64,000 bases of DNA from Lacinutrix himadriensis (GTDB lineage: Bacteria; Bacteroidota; Bacteroidia; Flavobacteriales; Flavobacteriaceae). How positions within the stretch are numbered: position 1 is the first letter of the stretch; each line of letters begins with the position of its first letter. The stretch is taken from assembly GCF_001418105.1 (NCBI RefSeq), contig NZ_LIQI01000019.1, positions 124,001 to 188,000 on the forward strand, in the 5' to 3' direction. The notes under the pieces were generated by a model. The model was not told the DNA's origin and searched no databases. It worked only from the letters and a program-made list of their open reading frames with translations. Made by a program: the position numbers and the translations under genes. This document shows positions 14,526-23,719 of the stretch, piece by piece.

Positions 14526-16339
14526 TAAAAGTTACTAATAAATACAGCTTAGATATAAAAGCTGTTCTTACGTTTTTATTACTTAGTTTTCTTTTTAATG
14601 TTTCTGTACAAGCACAAGAAACCAATAATGAAGAAATCAAACGCTTACAACGTAGTATCTTTATTTTCAACTTCACACAACAAGTTAGCTGGTCTAACCT
14701 AGATAATCTTGACCAATTTAAAATTGGCGTTCTTGGTTCAGATAGAACCATTATAGATTTAAAATCACTATCTCAAAAACGTAGAATTTTTAATAAACCA
14801 GTAAATATTATTAATTTTAGCGCTGTAAAAGATATTGAAGATATTCAAGTACTTTATGTTAATAATAAGTACAACTATCATATTGAATCCATTCTAGCTC
14901 AAATAGCTTCCAAAAATATTTTATTAATTACAGAAGATTACAATTACAATACTTCTATGATTAATATGGTGAATGTTGCCAATTATTTTGAATATGAAAT
15001 CAACAAACAAAGCCTAGAAAATGAAGGATTTGAAATAGCAGAAAGCTTAGATAATAACGCTATAAATTCTTCCGATAAATGGAAACTCCTATATAAAGAT
15101 GCAAGTAAAAATTTAAATCAAACAAAAGACTCATCGGCATTACAAGAGGAAATCATAAAAAATAGTGAAAAGGAAATCCTAGATAAAACAAAAACTATTC
15201 TAGATAAAAACAATGTAATAGATACTATTTCTACAAAGTTGAATGACCAGAAAAATTGGATAACGCAACTAAACAAATACAATAAAATACAAAACAAAAA
15301 GATAGAAGATAGAATTGCTATAGAAAAGCAGTTAGAACAAATTATAAATTCGCAAATAGACACTTTAAAATCGCAAAGCCAAACAATAAAAGAAAGTGAC
15401 GATAAAATTAAAGTTCAAAACGATTTTCTAACAACCTTATATCAAGATATAGAAAAAAAGCAAACTATTTTAGAACAGAATGATAATCAAATAAGTAAAC
15501 TAAAACTATTTAATTATCTCTTGGCAGCATTAGTACTATTGACGCTAATTGCGTGTTATAGCATTTATAGAATGTATACTTCTAACAAAAGACTGCTTCG
15601 TACTTTAAAACAAAAAAACACGGTTATTTATAACCAAACAAAAGAATTAGCTTCCCAAAATAAAGAGCTTGAACAGTTTGCCTACATAACTAGTCATGAC
15701 TTAAAAGAGCCTTTAAATACTATTTCTGGATTGATTGTTTTATTATTAGATGAATATGAAGACAAATTAGATGAAGACGGCAAAATGAGTCTAAACTTCA
15801 TTAATGAATCTAGTCTAAGAATGAAATCCCTAATTGATTCCCTTTTAGAATATTCCCGTCTAGGAAAAATTAAAGAATACAACCCTATAAATACAACCCA
15901 TTTAATTGAAGCTATAAAAATAGATTTAGGAAGTATGATCTCTAAATCTAAGGCTAAAGTAAGCTCTAAAAACTTACCAGTTATAACGGGTTCTGAAATA
16001 GAAATTCGATTATTATTTCAAAATTTAATAAGTAATGGTATTAAATTTATAGACGCAAATACTACGCCTAACATAATGATTTCATGCGTTAAAACCGAAG
16101 ACGAAGAGTCTAAAGAATATTGGCAATTTGCGGTAACCGATAATGGTATTGGTATTCCAGAAAACTATCAAGATAGAATCTTTGCTATCTTTCAAAGATT
16201 ACATAATAGAGAGAAATTTGAAGGTACTGGAATTGGCTTAGCACATTGTAAAAAAATTGTAGAATCGCATGGCGGAAAAATTTGGCTAACTTCTAAAGAA
16301 GGTATAGGAACCACTTTTTATTTTACAATTCCTGCATAA
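14522..16339 (+). CDS. Sensor histidine kinase with N-terminal YfiR-like (DUF4154) domain
   Basis: A 605-aa protein. A signal-type segment (about 13-32) is followed by a periplasmic YfiR/DUF4154-like domain (about 38-180). It is recognised by IFIFNFTQQVSW, FKIGVLGSD, the LLITEDYNY and MINMV blocks and the closing YEINKQSLENEGFEIAESL. A long coiled coil (about 195-330) leads to a transmembrane helix (about 335-352). The dimerisation/phosphotransfer motif TSHDLKEPLNT has His392, and the ATPase domain has NLISNGIKFI, DNGIGIP and GTGIGLAHCKKIV boxes. It overlaps the TonB-receptor gene by 4 bp. YfiR-like domains in other bacteria control cyclic-di-GMP enzymes; on a histidine kinase beside a receptor it probably senses periplasmic state or receptor occupancy. 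Confidence 0.88.
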   Translation: MIKVTNKYSLDIKAVLTFLLLSFLFNVSVQAQETNNEEIKRLQRSIFIFNFTQQVSWSNLDNLDQFKIGVLGSDRTIIDLKSLSQKRRIFNKPVNIINFSAVKDIEDIQVLYVNNKYNYHIESILAQIASKNILLITEDYNYNTSMINMVNVANYFEYEINKQSLENEGFEIAESLDNNAINSSDKWKLLYKDASKNLNQTKDSSALQEEIIKNSEKEILDKTKTILDKNNVIDTISTKLNDQKNWITQLNKYNKIQNKKIEDRIAIEKQLEQIINSQIDTLKSQSQTIKESDDKIKVQNDFLTTLYQDIEKKQTILEQNDNQISKLKLFNYLLAALVLLTLIACYSIYRMYTSNKRLLRTLKQKNTVIYNQTKELASQNKELEQFAYITSHDLKEPLNTISGLIVLLLDEYEDKLDEDGKMSLNFINESSLRMKSLIDSLLEYSRLGKIKEYNPINTTHLIEAIKIDLGSMISKSKAKVSSKNLPVITGSEIEIRLLFQNLISNGIKFIDANTTPNIMISCVKTEDEESKEYWQFAVTDNGIGIPENYQDRIFAIFQRLHNREKFEGTGIGLAHCKKIVESHGGKIWLTSKEGIGTTFYFTIPA

Positions 16340-16347
16340 ACGAAACG

Positions 16348-17118
16348 CTACTTTTTGGGCTGTTGAAAACAAACGGAAAGCATAGCATACAACTCTGGAT
16401 GCTTCTGTTTAAAAAGCTTTGGTCTTTCAAAAAAATATTCGGAAGCTACAGCAAAAAATTCTATTTCACTTGTTCCTCCATATTTTCTAATATCCGATGC
16501 ATCGTTATTAATAGCTTCCATTTCTTTGTGCATTAATTCTAGCCAAGGTGCAATGTATTCTTTACCAAGAAAAAACGCAGGAATACCATCGGTTTGTCCA
16601 TCTGTTTTATCTAATAAATGTACAAACTCATGCACTGGTGTATTGTATTTATCGGTTTTGTTATTAAAGGCCAATCGGATTGCTTTTTTAGAGAGAATCA
16701 TTTGTTTCTCAAAACGCCCAGTTCCTACCATTCCAAGAATTTGTTTATTTTCATCTTGATTTGAAAACTGTAAATCGGCATTAAAACTATCTGGATAAAC
16801 AATAATGCCCGTTAAGTTATTATAGCTCCAATTAGAAAATCCAAATACCGGAATAACCCCACTAGAAGCTATTAATATTTTATCTAATTCTTCTATTTCA
16901 GTATGTACCCCTTCTATATGTATTTCACTTAAAAAAAGCATGATTCGTTTTCTAAAAACCGCTTGATTTTCTGGCGTTAAATTTTTATAAAACAACACTT
17001 TTTTTACTAAAATATCATGCCAATGTTTTGGCATTTCTTCTACGTGTTTGCGTTTCATGATATAAAAAGCATAACAAACAAAAATCACAAAGACTATAAA
17101 AACAAGCGTGTAAATCAT
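16348..17118 (-). CDS. MtfA-like zinc metallopeptidase (peptidase family M90)
   Basis: The start is set at the ATG at 17118 (MIYTLVFIVF, 256 aa); the longer frame begins with TTG at 17139. An N-terminal membrane helix (about 2-20) is followed by a cytoplasmic domain. The zinc motif HEFVHLLDKTDGQ has His163, Glu164 and His167. E. coli MtfA binds the glucose repressor Mlc and has peptidase activity; here the family assignment rests on the HExxH site, the WSYNNLTGIIVYPDSF block and the overall length. The membrane anchor is common in Bacteroidetes members. The stop is 9 bp from the kinase stop, tail to tail, without an obvious hairpin between them. Confidence 0.85.
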   Translation of the reverse strand: MIYTLVFIVFVIFVCYAFYIMKRKHVEEMPKHWHDILVKKVLFYKNLTPENQAVFRKRIMLFLSEIHIEGVHTEIEELDKILIASSGVIPVFGFSNWSYNNLTGIIVYPDSFNADLQFSNQDENKQILGMVGTGRFEKQMILSKKAIRLAFNNKTDKYNTPVHEFVHLLDKTDGQTDGIPAFFLGKEYIAPWLELMHKEMEAINNDASDIRKYGGTSEIEFFAVASEYFFERPKLFKQKHPELYAMLSVCFQQPKK

Positions 17119-17202
17119 ATTATAAAATTGTATTTGCAAAATATTCTATTTTTTAGAGAATAAAAAAATATACTATCACTTATCTTCGTAAAAAAAACAA
17201 CC

Positions 17203-17859
17203 ATGCTAAAAGCTATTTTATTTGATATGGATGGTGTAATTGTAGATACAGAACCATTACACCACAAAGCATATCACAAAATGTTTGATGATTACAACAT
17301 GAATGTAAATACTGCTTTATACGAAAGTCTTACCGGACAGTCTACAAAAAATGTTTGTAAAAAATTATGTACTCATTTTAATTTAAATGTAAATGCTAAC
17401 GAACTTGTTGAAAGAAAAAGACATCATTTTAAAGACCTTTTTTTTAATGATCCAAGCTTAAAATTAATAGATGGTGTTCACGACATTATTAAAGATTATC
17501 ATAAAAACGGATTAACTTTAGTTCTAGCATCTTCTGCTTCTATGCTTACTATAAATAATGTATTCACTAAATTTGATTTAGATCCATATTTTATTGCAAA
17601 ATTAAGTGGTGCAGATTTAAAAGCTTCCAAACCTCATCCAGAAATATTTACCAAAGCAGCTACAGCTTCTGGTTTTAAAAGAAGTGAATGCTTAGTCATT
17701 GAAGATTCTACTAACGGAATTAAAGCAGCTCATGATGCTGGTATTTACTGTATTGGTTATGATAGCTTAAATTCTAAAAACCAAGATTATTCGTTAGCAA
17801 ACAAAGTGGTTTCCAATTTTAATGAGATCGCTTTTGATAAAGTAAAAGACTTATTTTAA
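17203..17859 (+). CDS. HAD-superfamily phosphatase/phosphomutase (beta-phosphoglucomutase-like)
   Basis: A 218-aa cytoplasmic HAD hydrolase. Motif I is FDMDGVIVDTEPLH (nucleophile Asp8, acid Asp10), motif II is the Ser in LASSAS, motif III is Lys in KASKPHPEIF, and motif IV is VIEDSTNGIKAA. The helical cap between motifs I and II is the C1 type found in beta-phosphoglucomutases and sugar-phosphate phosphatases. The exact substrate cannot be told from sequence. A promoter-like TATCTTCG (17181-17188) precedes the ATG by 14 bp, and a strong bidirectional terminator follows. Confidence 0.88.
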   Translation: MLKAILFDMDGVIVDTEPLHHKAYHKMFDDYNMNVNTALYESLTGQSTKNVCKKLCTHFNLNVNANELVERKRHHFKDLFFNDPSLKLIDGVHDIIKDYHKNGLTLVLASSASMLTINNVFTKFDLDPYFIAKLSGADLKASKPHPEIFTKAATASGFKRSECLVIEDSTNGIKAAHDAGIYCIGYDSLNSKNQDYSLANKVVSNFNEIAFDKVKDLF

Positions 17860-17890
17860 TTGCTTTAAAAAATTACAAACTTTTTTAATA

Positions 17891-17930
17891 AAAAACATCT
17901 CTAGTTTAAAAATAAACTAGAGATGTTTTT
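17891..17930. terminator. Bidirectional terminator between convergent genes
   Basis: An 18-bp perfect stem (AAAAACATCTCTAGTTTA and its complement) with a 4-nt A loop, flanked by A/T runs, lies between the HAD gene and the convergent tail-fibre-like gene. Confidence 0.92.
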
Positions 17931-17984
17931 GTTGCTATTAATATTTAGGCAAAACCTAATTAAAATTGTTTTAAGATTAAAGGC

Positions 17985-19442
17985 TTATTTCATATTAAGA
18001 TTTAAAGAAAAAACTGTGATAGAGGTACCAGAGCCTAATAATCTTTGTCCCCAAATTTCAATAAACTCATTTGGTTCTAACTCTACTGTTCCTGAAATGG
18101 AATTACTTGTAATGTCTGTTAAAAGATTTACTCGCATTAAAGTATTTGTTTCTGTTAATGTTTCGCTTCCGTTTTTTCTGATAAAAAAGGCGTAATAATC
18201 ACCAACACTAACGTTTCCTCTTACAGATATCGATGCACTAATTTGGAATGTTCTGGTTTTCTTTCCTAAATAAGTTAATCTATTATATACTGGAGAAGAT
18301 ACTCTTAGTAGATTTACTGCTGTAGTAGTATTAGAATCACTATTTCCTACCAGATTAAATGCTCCACTACCGAAAACATTTTGAACAAAACCTGTTGTAA
18401 TATCATCATTATAGTATATATGACCTGTCGCTAATTGATCTGACTCTGCTGGTATACCAGGACAATTTACGGTCCAAGAATTTGTAAAATTATAACCTGT
18501 AAAAGAACCAGAACCATACTTTTTAATATATTCTGTACTAGAGCCACTAAAACTTACACTTGTTAATACTCCGTTTTCAACTACAGGACTAGTACTAACA
18601 TCTATACCAATTGCAGATCCATCCATTTCAGAAAAACCACCTTGTTTTTGAAGGTTATTGAAGGTTCCTGTAAATGTTTCATAGGTTCCAGAATTGTTTG
18701 AAAACCATCCCATATTACTCAGTAATAAATCTGTAATGTTATTATAGGTTATTCCAGATGTATTATTTGCAAACTGAATAATACTTAAAAAGGCTAATCC
18801 GTATCCACTAATAGTACCTACAGATGTAGCACCTGAAACGATCGAATCTCTAAACACAAAATTCTCTGTACTCGTTCCTGTCAAATTAAAAACAGTTCCT
18901 CCTGGAACATAAAGCGTTACACCTCTTATACTACCTCCTGTAGCACCAACAAACATGGTTCCTCCAGTTTTCTCTAAAACATCTTCATTGGTATCTAAGC
19001 CAATAATATAAGCGTTGTTTAAATCTATAGATTGTGCAAGACTAATTGTTCCATTTATTTCATACAAAGTATTTGAAGATAATAAATATTTACTTCCTCC
19101 TCCGGCGGTAAGTTCTTCACTTAAATCTGCTTCAGAAGATATTATTTTATGATTGTTTCTTGATTTTGAATCTAACTTCGTCCAAGAACTCGTTTTATAA
19201 AAATAAAATGCATTTTCTGTAATATCAAATACCAATAAACCTTGTGCAGGACTGGATATCGCTATTCTTTGTACAGAAGTCATTCTTGGTGTTAAAATTC
19301 CCTTATCGGTAGAAGTTACATCTAACATAGAGGAAGGATCTGGTGATAATACACCTATTCCTACTTGAGAAAAGGCGCTGTAATTAAAACTAACAAAAGC
19401 TATTAATGCTAATGTTAGTAATCGTTGGTTTAAATTTTTCAT
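17985..19442 (-). CDS. Exported tail-fibre-like protein with C1q/TNF-like C-terminus (unnamed)
   Basis: A 485-aa secreted protein. After a signal peptide (1-25) comes the segment QVGIGVLSPDPSSMLDV and then GILTPRMTSVQR..AISSPAQGLLVFD. This pattern is common in Bacteroidetes extracellular proteins and resembles phage tail fibre collars. The middle (about 100-330) is rich in Gly/Ser/Thr and looks like a beta-solenoid. The last 90 residues (FQISASISVRGNV...IEIWGQRLLG) look like a compact beta-sandwich of the C1q/TNF type. No T9SS sorting domain is visible. It starts 2 bp after the stop of the upstream T9SS cargo gene, so they form an operon. Function is unknown; surface binding is an inference. 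Confidence 0.75.
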   Translation of the reverse strand: MKNLNQRLLTLALIAFVSFNYSAFSQVGIGVLSPDPSSMLDVTSTDKGILTPRMTSVQRIAISSPAQGLLVFDITENAFYFYKTSSWTKLDSKSRNNHKIISSEADLSEELTAGGGSKYLLSSNTLYEINGTISLAQSIDLNNAYIIGLDTNEDVLEKTGGTMFVGATGGSIRGVTLYVPGGTVFNLTGTSTENFVFRDSIVSGATSVGTISGYGLAFLSIIQFANNTSGITYNNITDLLLSNMGWFSNNSGTYETFTGTFNNLQKQGGFSEMDGSAIGIDVSTSPVVENGVLTSVSFSGSSTEYIKKYGSGSFTGYNFTNSWTVNCPGIPAESDQLATGHIYYNDDITTGFVQNVFGSGAFNLVGNSDSNTTTAVNLLRVSSPVYNRLTYLGKKTRTFQISASISVRGNVSVGDYYAFFIRKNGSETLTETNTLMRVNLLTDITSNSISGTVELEPNEFIEIWGQRLLGSGTSITVFSLNLNMK

Positions 19443-19444
19443 AA

Positions 19445-21418
19445 TTAATAGTTTGAGATCTTCTTGGTTAATTCGCTATTAATAGCTTCTACTTTTACAA
19501 AATAAATTCCGTGACTTTGATTAAAAGGAATTTGTATTTTATCATTTGCATTTAGGTTTGAAGTCAGTGTTAAAACTTCCTGCCCTAAAACATTAAATAT
19601 TTTTATGCTTTTTATTTGAGTTCTATTCTGGTTATTCACAACAACATTTTCATTTCCATCATAAAAAACATCTATATTAGAAATTGTTTGATTGTTGGTA
19701 GATAATGTTTCTTCAGGTGAAAAAACAATAGAGTATCTATCTAAATGCTCTCCTATTGGTAGATTGATATTAAAATTAGATGCACTTAAATCATGCGTAG
19801 TATTTAAAACATTATCTTTTAAATAAACCGTGTTTTCAAAATTTTCAACCGCATCTATCATTATTTGATGCGAACCATTTTCTGAAATTAAGATACCTAA
19901 TGGAAACTCTAATGTTTCCTCAAAACTGCCTAAACCTTGAATTGCATATTTTTTATCTAACTCATCATCAATCACATAAAACAAATCATCCTCTCTATGT
20001 TCCATTATTAAAGCATCATAGCCAAGATTATAATTTATATCTGCATCTGTATCTGGTAAAAAAGCTAAAAGGAGTTGTCTATGAAAACCTTCAGGATCTT
20101 CATAACCTATTCTTAGGTATTGATTATTACTATCCAATTCGGTATCATTATCTGAAGTATCAGATGCTTTAAGAAAAATAGTATTCCCTGAAGATTCCGT
20201 TTTAAATTCTCTTTGCGAATTATTAAAAACGATAGGTCCGTTTCCGTAAGCAGTAACAAAAAACCCTTGACCAACAGACACGTATTGTTTAGGAGTAACA
20301 CTCCATATACTACCAACACCTGCAACGGAAGGAGAATTGACTGACGCAGGAATACCACCCGATAAATTTCTAATAGCATAACCTCCTAAATAATCTGTAG
20401 TTAAATGCGAAGTTGAACCTCCATCTACCCAAAAATATAGTGTATCTAGAATAGTTAAATTATCTAGGATAAATTTATTTGCATTTAAAGCAGAAGGATA
20501 AGGATTACCCAATAATGATTCTTCTCCAGCATTTATTGGCGTAAAATAGTCTCCGTTGTTTGGAGCACCATAAAACACATAATTTTGATTAGATAAAAGA
20601 GTATTAGTTCCTTTCATGGTGTAACCTTCTCCTGGGTTTATAGAGCTGTTTTCATTTAAACCAACCCAATCATAATAGGAACCTGTCCCTTGTAAATAGG
20701 TATACAACCATCTTCTATTAATGGATAATGCAGTAGTAACATTATTTAATCCATCAAGAACAGAAGGTGTACCGTTATGAGGTGAACCAGTATTAAACAA
20801 TGCTTGTTGTGGATCAAATAAATTAAGACTAGAATCTGTACCATCAAACAAACCTCCAGAAAAAGAAAATGTACCACTATTATTTACTGGTGATGCCCAA
20901 TAATTAAATTTGTAAGCAGATGCATAACCTTGTTGATCTATTAAGATTTTACCCGTACTAATAGTATTAGCGTCTACACCTGCATGTGTTTGAATTAGCT
21001 GCGCCTCATCAATTAACCTAACATCACCACTTAATAGGTTAATGGAATTAGAAACATTTAACGCAAATCCATCCGCTACAGTTATTCCTTTTTTATTTAC
21101 TGCTGTAATATCAATTTCTAAATTATTAAAATGAATAGCATTGGAAGTTCCTGAGATACTTAATAATGCATTTTCAGAACTTTTAAAATACGTAGTCCCT
21201 AATAAAGATTCCGTAGTCCCATCATTAATAAAGTTATTGTTTAAATATAGGTTTCCGCTACTCTTATGAATACCAGTACTTGAATTCGTATATTCATTTT
21301 CAAAATACACATCTGTTGCTGCTGAAATATTTAAGATGCCTTCATTTACAATTTGTGAATAACAGCACAAAAAATTAAAGAGTATAAGGCTATTACATAT
21401 AAAGTATTTTCTTTTCAT
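19445..21418 (-). CDS. T9SS-secreted surface protein
   Basis: A 657-aa protein with a signal peptide (about 1-21) and a C-terminal sorting domain (about 575-657: IKIFNVLGQEVLTLTSNLN, then HGIYFVKVEA and KK near the end), so it is exported by type IX secretion. Residues about 165-560 are a paralogue of the C-terminal part of the giant adhesin at 23465-28888. Shared blocks include NYWASPVNNSG versus NYWGSPVSTNG, LLGNPYPSALNANKFIL versus LVGNPYPSAIDADLFIL, and VGQGFFVT versus VGQGFYVT. No catalytic motif is visible. It is transcribed divergently from the giant gene across a 570-bp gap. Confidence 0.85.
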   Translation of the reverse strand: MKRKYFICNSLILFNFLCCYSQIVNEGILNISAATDVYFENEYTNSSTGIHKSSGNLYLNNNFINDGTTESLLGTTYFKSSENALLSISGTSNAIHFNNLEIDITAVNKKGITVADGFALNVSNSINLLSGDVRLIDEAQLIQTHAGVDANTISTGKILIDQQGYASAYKFNYWASPVNNSGTFSFSGGLFDGTDSSLNLFDPQQALFNTGSPHNGTPSVLDGLNNVTTALSINRRWLYTYLQGTGSYYDWVGLNENSSINPGEGYTMKGTNTLLSNQNYVFYGAPNNGDYFTPINAGEESLLGNPYPSALNANKFILDNLTILDTLYFWVDGGSTSHLTTDYLGGYAIRNLSGGIPASVNSPSVAGVGSIWSVTPKQYVSVGQGFFVTAYGNGPIVFNNSQREFKTESSGNTIFLKASDTSDNDTELDSNNQYLRIGYEDPEGFHRQLLLAFLPDTDADINYNLGYDALIMEHREDDLFYVIDDELDKKYAIQGLGSFEETLEFPLGILISENGSHQIMIDAVENFENTVYLKDNVLNTTHDLSASNFNINLPIGEHLDRYSIVFSPEETLSTNNQTISNIDVFYDGNENVVVNNQNRTQIKSIKIFNVLGQEVLTLTSNLNANDKIQIPFNQSHGIYFVKVEAINSELTKKISNY

Positions 21419-21990
21419 AATTAAGGTTTAAAGTTAGTGGTAGATTTGGGTTATTTATTATTCTGCTAATTTCTTCCTTAAAGCTAATGCCAAAAGGAGT
21501 GCCAACTTTTACTTAAAACAGAAAACAAAATACAAAACACTAATAATCAGTTATTTATAATTTTTTAACGTTTTTTAACCTCCAAAAAAAACATCGGTAT
21601 ATCGTGCATTTTTTCGGTTGAAATACAGACTCACGGAATAGCGTCATTTTAAAATCACGATATAACAGTCTGAATATCATATTTTCACACCCTGATTTTA
21701 CAACCATTAATCACTTTCAATGGACTAAGAACAATAGCATAAAACCAGAGCTTTTTAATTCGTTAAGAATACAATCGAAATTGTCTTTTAATTAACTAAT
21801 TATCAACATAAACACCACTAAAACAGCTTCAAAGAGTAATTAAGTCGTTTAACGATTAAATTCTTTTGGAAGCCGAACTCCGTATATTTTTGCTTCTCTC
21901 ATTAAGATTAATAGCAAATTATTTAATGAACAAGATTTCGTCATGGTGTTAAACCAATGGCTTGACCTATATATACAAATAATCGCTATT
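21419..21990. other. Divergent intergenic region of 572 bp upstream of two surface-protein genes
   Basis: No credible coding frame is present. For the rightward giant gene I see a -7 box TATTTTTG at 21885-21892 with a TTTTG element about 16 bp upstream, giving a leader of about 90 nt to the ATG at 21991. The rest is A/T-rich without a recognised riboswitch, strong hairpin or repeat. Confidence 0.6.
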
Positions 21991-22800
21991 ATGAATAAAA
22001 AACTCGTTTTTCACACGCTTATTTTAACTATTTTTATAAGTAGTTTTAATGGATTTTCGAAAAATGCTAAGACCCCAAATCACTCGCTTAGCATAACGAC
22101 AACTAACACATACGGTCTGTCTCTAAGCACGTATATTTCTTTTGTATCTGATTTTGAACATACTGATCAAAGTCATTCTATTTTTAGGAATATTACTTTC
22201 TGCCCTAGTTCTTCCAATACGGTAAATGTAGATCCAGGAACTTGTGGCGCGGTAGTAACTTCTATTCTTCCAATGACCAATATTGTTGGAGGTTCTATGG
22301 TTTTAATAACTCCTTTAGGTGATGGCGATACTTTCCCTGTTGGAACAACCCTTGTGACTTATGAAGAACATGATGCTACTAATACCTCAACTGGAAATAC
22401 TTGTACTTTTGATGTAACCGTTTTAGATAATGAGGCGCCAATTACACCAACGCTTACACCTTTAACAGTAGGTTGCACAGGAACACTTATTACTCCTACC
22501 ACAACAGATACTTGTGCAGGAACCATTATTGGTACAACTACAGATACTTTAGCGTTTTCTGAAGGTGGAAGCTCTATAATAAATTGGACCTTTGATGATG
22601 GTAATGGAAATTCTATTTCTGTACCACAAACCTATAATTATAACGATACTACAGATCCCATTATTCCTACACTTTCAGATATAACGGAACAATGTGAACT
22701 AACAACTATAACACCTCCAACGACTACTGATGCTTGTAGTGGAACAATTACTGGAACACTGCAACGATTTCCTATTACAACCAAGGAACAACCATCATAA
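21991..22800 (+). CDS. N-terminal fragment of a giant HYR-domain adhesin (frameshifted)
   Basis: The start is placed at ATG 21991 (MNKKLVFHTLILTIF), which gives a normal signal peptide; an upstream ATG at 21943 adds a hydrophobic but non-canonical segment. After the signal come hyalin-repeat-like (HYR) modules with paired cysteines, for example CTFDVTVLDNEAP and FDDGNGNSISVPQ. The frame ends at 22800 inside the first 222-bp repeat. The downstream frame from 23276 to 28888 continues the same protein. If the shortened repeats are restored to 222 bp the two frames join exactly, giving about 2,310 aa. I therefore regard this as the 5' part of one gene, broken in this sequence. Confidence 0.75.
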   Translation: MNKKLVFHTLILTIFISSFNGFSKNAKTPNHSLSITTTNTYGLSLSTYISFVSDFEHTDQSHSIFRNITFCPSSSNTVNVDPGTCGAVVTSILPMTNIVGGSMVLITPLGDGDTFPVGTTLVTYEEHDATNTSTGNTCTFDVTVLDNEAPITPTLTPLTVGCTGTLITPTTTDTCAGTIIGTTTDTLAFSEGGSSIINWTFDDGNGNSISVPQTYNYNDTTDPIIPTLSDITEQCELTTITPPTTTDACSGTITGTLQRFPITTKEQPS

Positions 22801-23719
22801 CTTGGACTTTTGATGATGGAAACGGAAACGTGATTACTGCAAATCAGAATGTGATTATTGAGGATACTACAGATCCTGTGATTCCTACTTCGATTAACCG
22901 ATCAATGTGAAGTAACATTAACGCCTCCAACGACTACGATTGTAGCGGAACAATTACTGGAACACCAACACTTTCCTATTACAACACAAGGAACAACCAT
23001 TAACTTGGACTTTTGATGATGGCAACGGAAACGTGATTACGCAAATCAGAATGTGATTATTAACGACACTACAGATCCTGTATTCCTACACTTTCAGATA
23101 TAACCGATCAATGTGAAGTAACACTTTAACCCTCCAACGACTACTGAGCTTGTAGGGAACAATTACGGAACTACTGCAACGATTTTTCCTATTACAACCA
23201 AGGAACAACCATTAACTTGGACTTTTGATGATGGCAACGGAAACGTGATTACTGCAATCAGAATGTGATTATTGAGATACTACAGATCCTGTTATTCCTA
23301 TTCTTACTGATATAACGGAACAATGTGAAGTAACTTCTTTAACGCCTCCAACGACTACTGACGCTTGTAGCGGAACAATTACTGGAACAACTGCAACGAC
23401 TCTTCCTATTACAACGCAAGGAACAACCATCATAACTTGGACTTTTGATGATGGAAACGGAAACGTGATTACTGCAAATCAGAATGTGATTATTGAGGAT
23501 ACTACAGATCCTGTGATTCCTTCGCTTTCAGATATAATGGATCAATGTGAAGTAACCACTTTAACGCCTCCAACAACTACAGATGTTTGTAGCGGAACAA
23601 TTACCGGAACAACCTCAACGACTTTTCCTATTACAACACAAGGAACAACCATTGTAACTTGGACTTTTGATGATGGAAACGGAAACGTGATTACTGCAAA
23701 TCAGAATGTGATTATTGAG
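22645..23719 (+). repeat. Five tandem 222-bp coding repeats (74 aa each), the first three damaged
   Basis: Units begin with GATACTACAGATCC-type sequence at 22645, 22863, 23065, 23276 and 23498; the last ends at 23719. Their lengths are 218, 202, 211, 222 and 222 bp. Units 4 and 5 are intact and encode HYR-like modules (ITPP/LTPPTTTD.CSG, WTFDDGNGN). Units 1-3 lack 4, 20 and 11 bp through many scattered small deletions at otherwise conserved positions. The total of 35 missing bases exactly restores the frame between 21991 and 28888. Confidence 0.88.

Noticed and set aside
17119-17139. TTG start of the MtfA-like protein
   Set aside because: The ATG at 17118 gives a normal membrane anchor without a rare start.
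22760-23300. Programmed frameshifting in the adhesin gene
   Set aside because: The changes are many scattered deletions in three successive units, not one slippery site with a downstream structure.
22645-23719. Repeats considered as a CRISPR array or minisatellite
   Set aside because: The 222-bp units are coding, in frame in intact copies and translate to HYR-like modules; no short repeat/spacer pattern exists.
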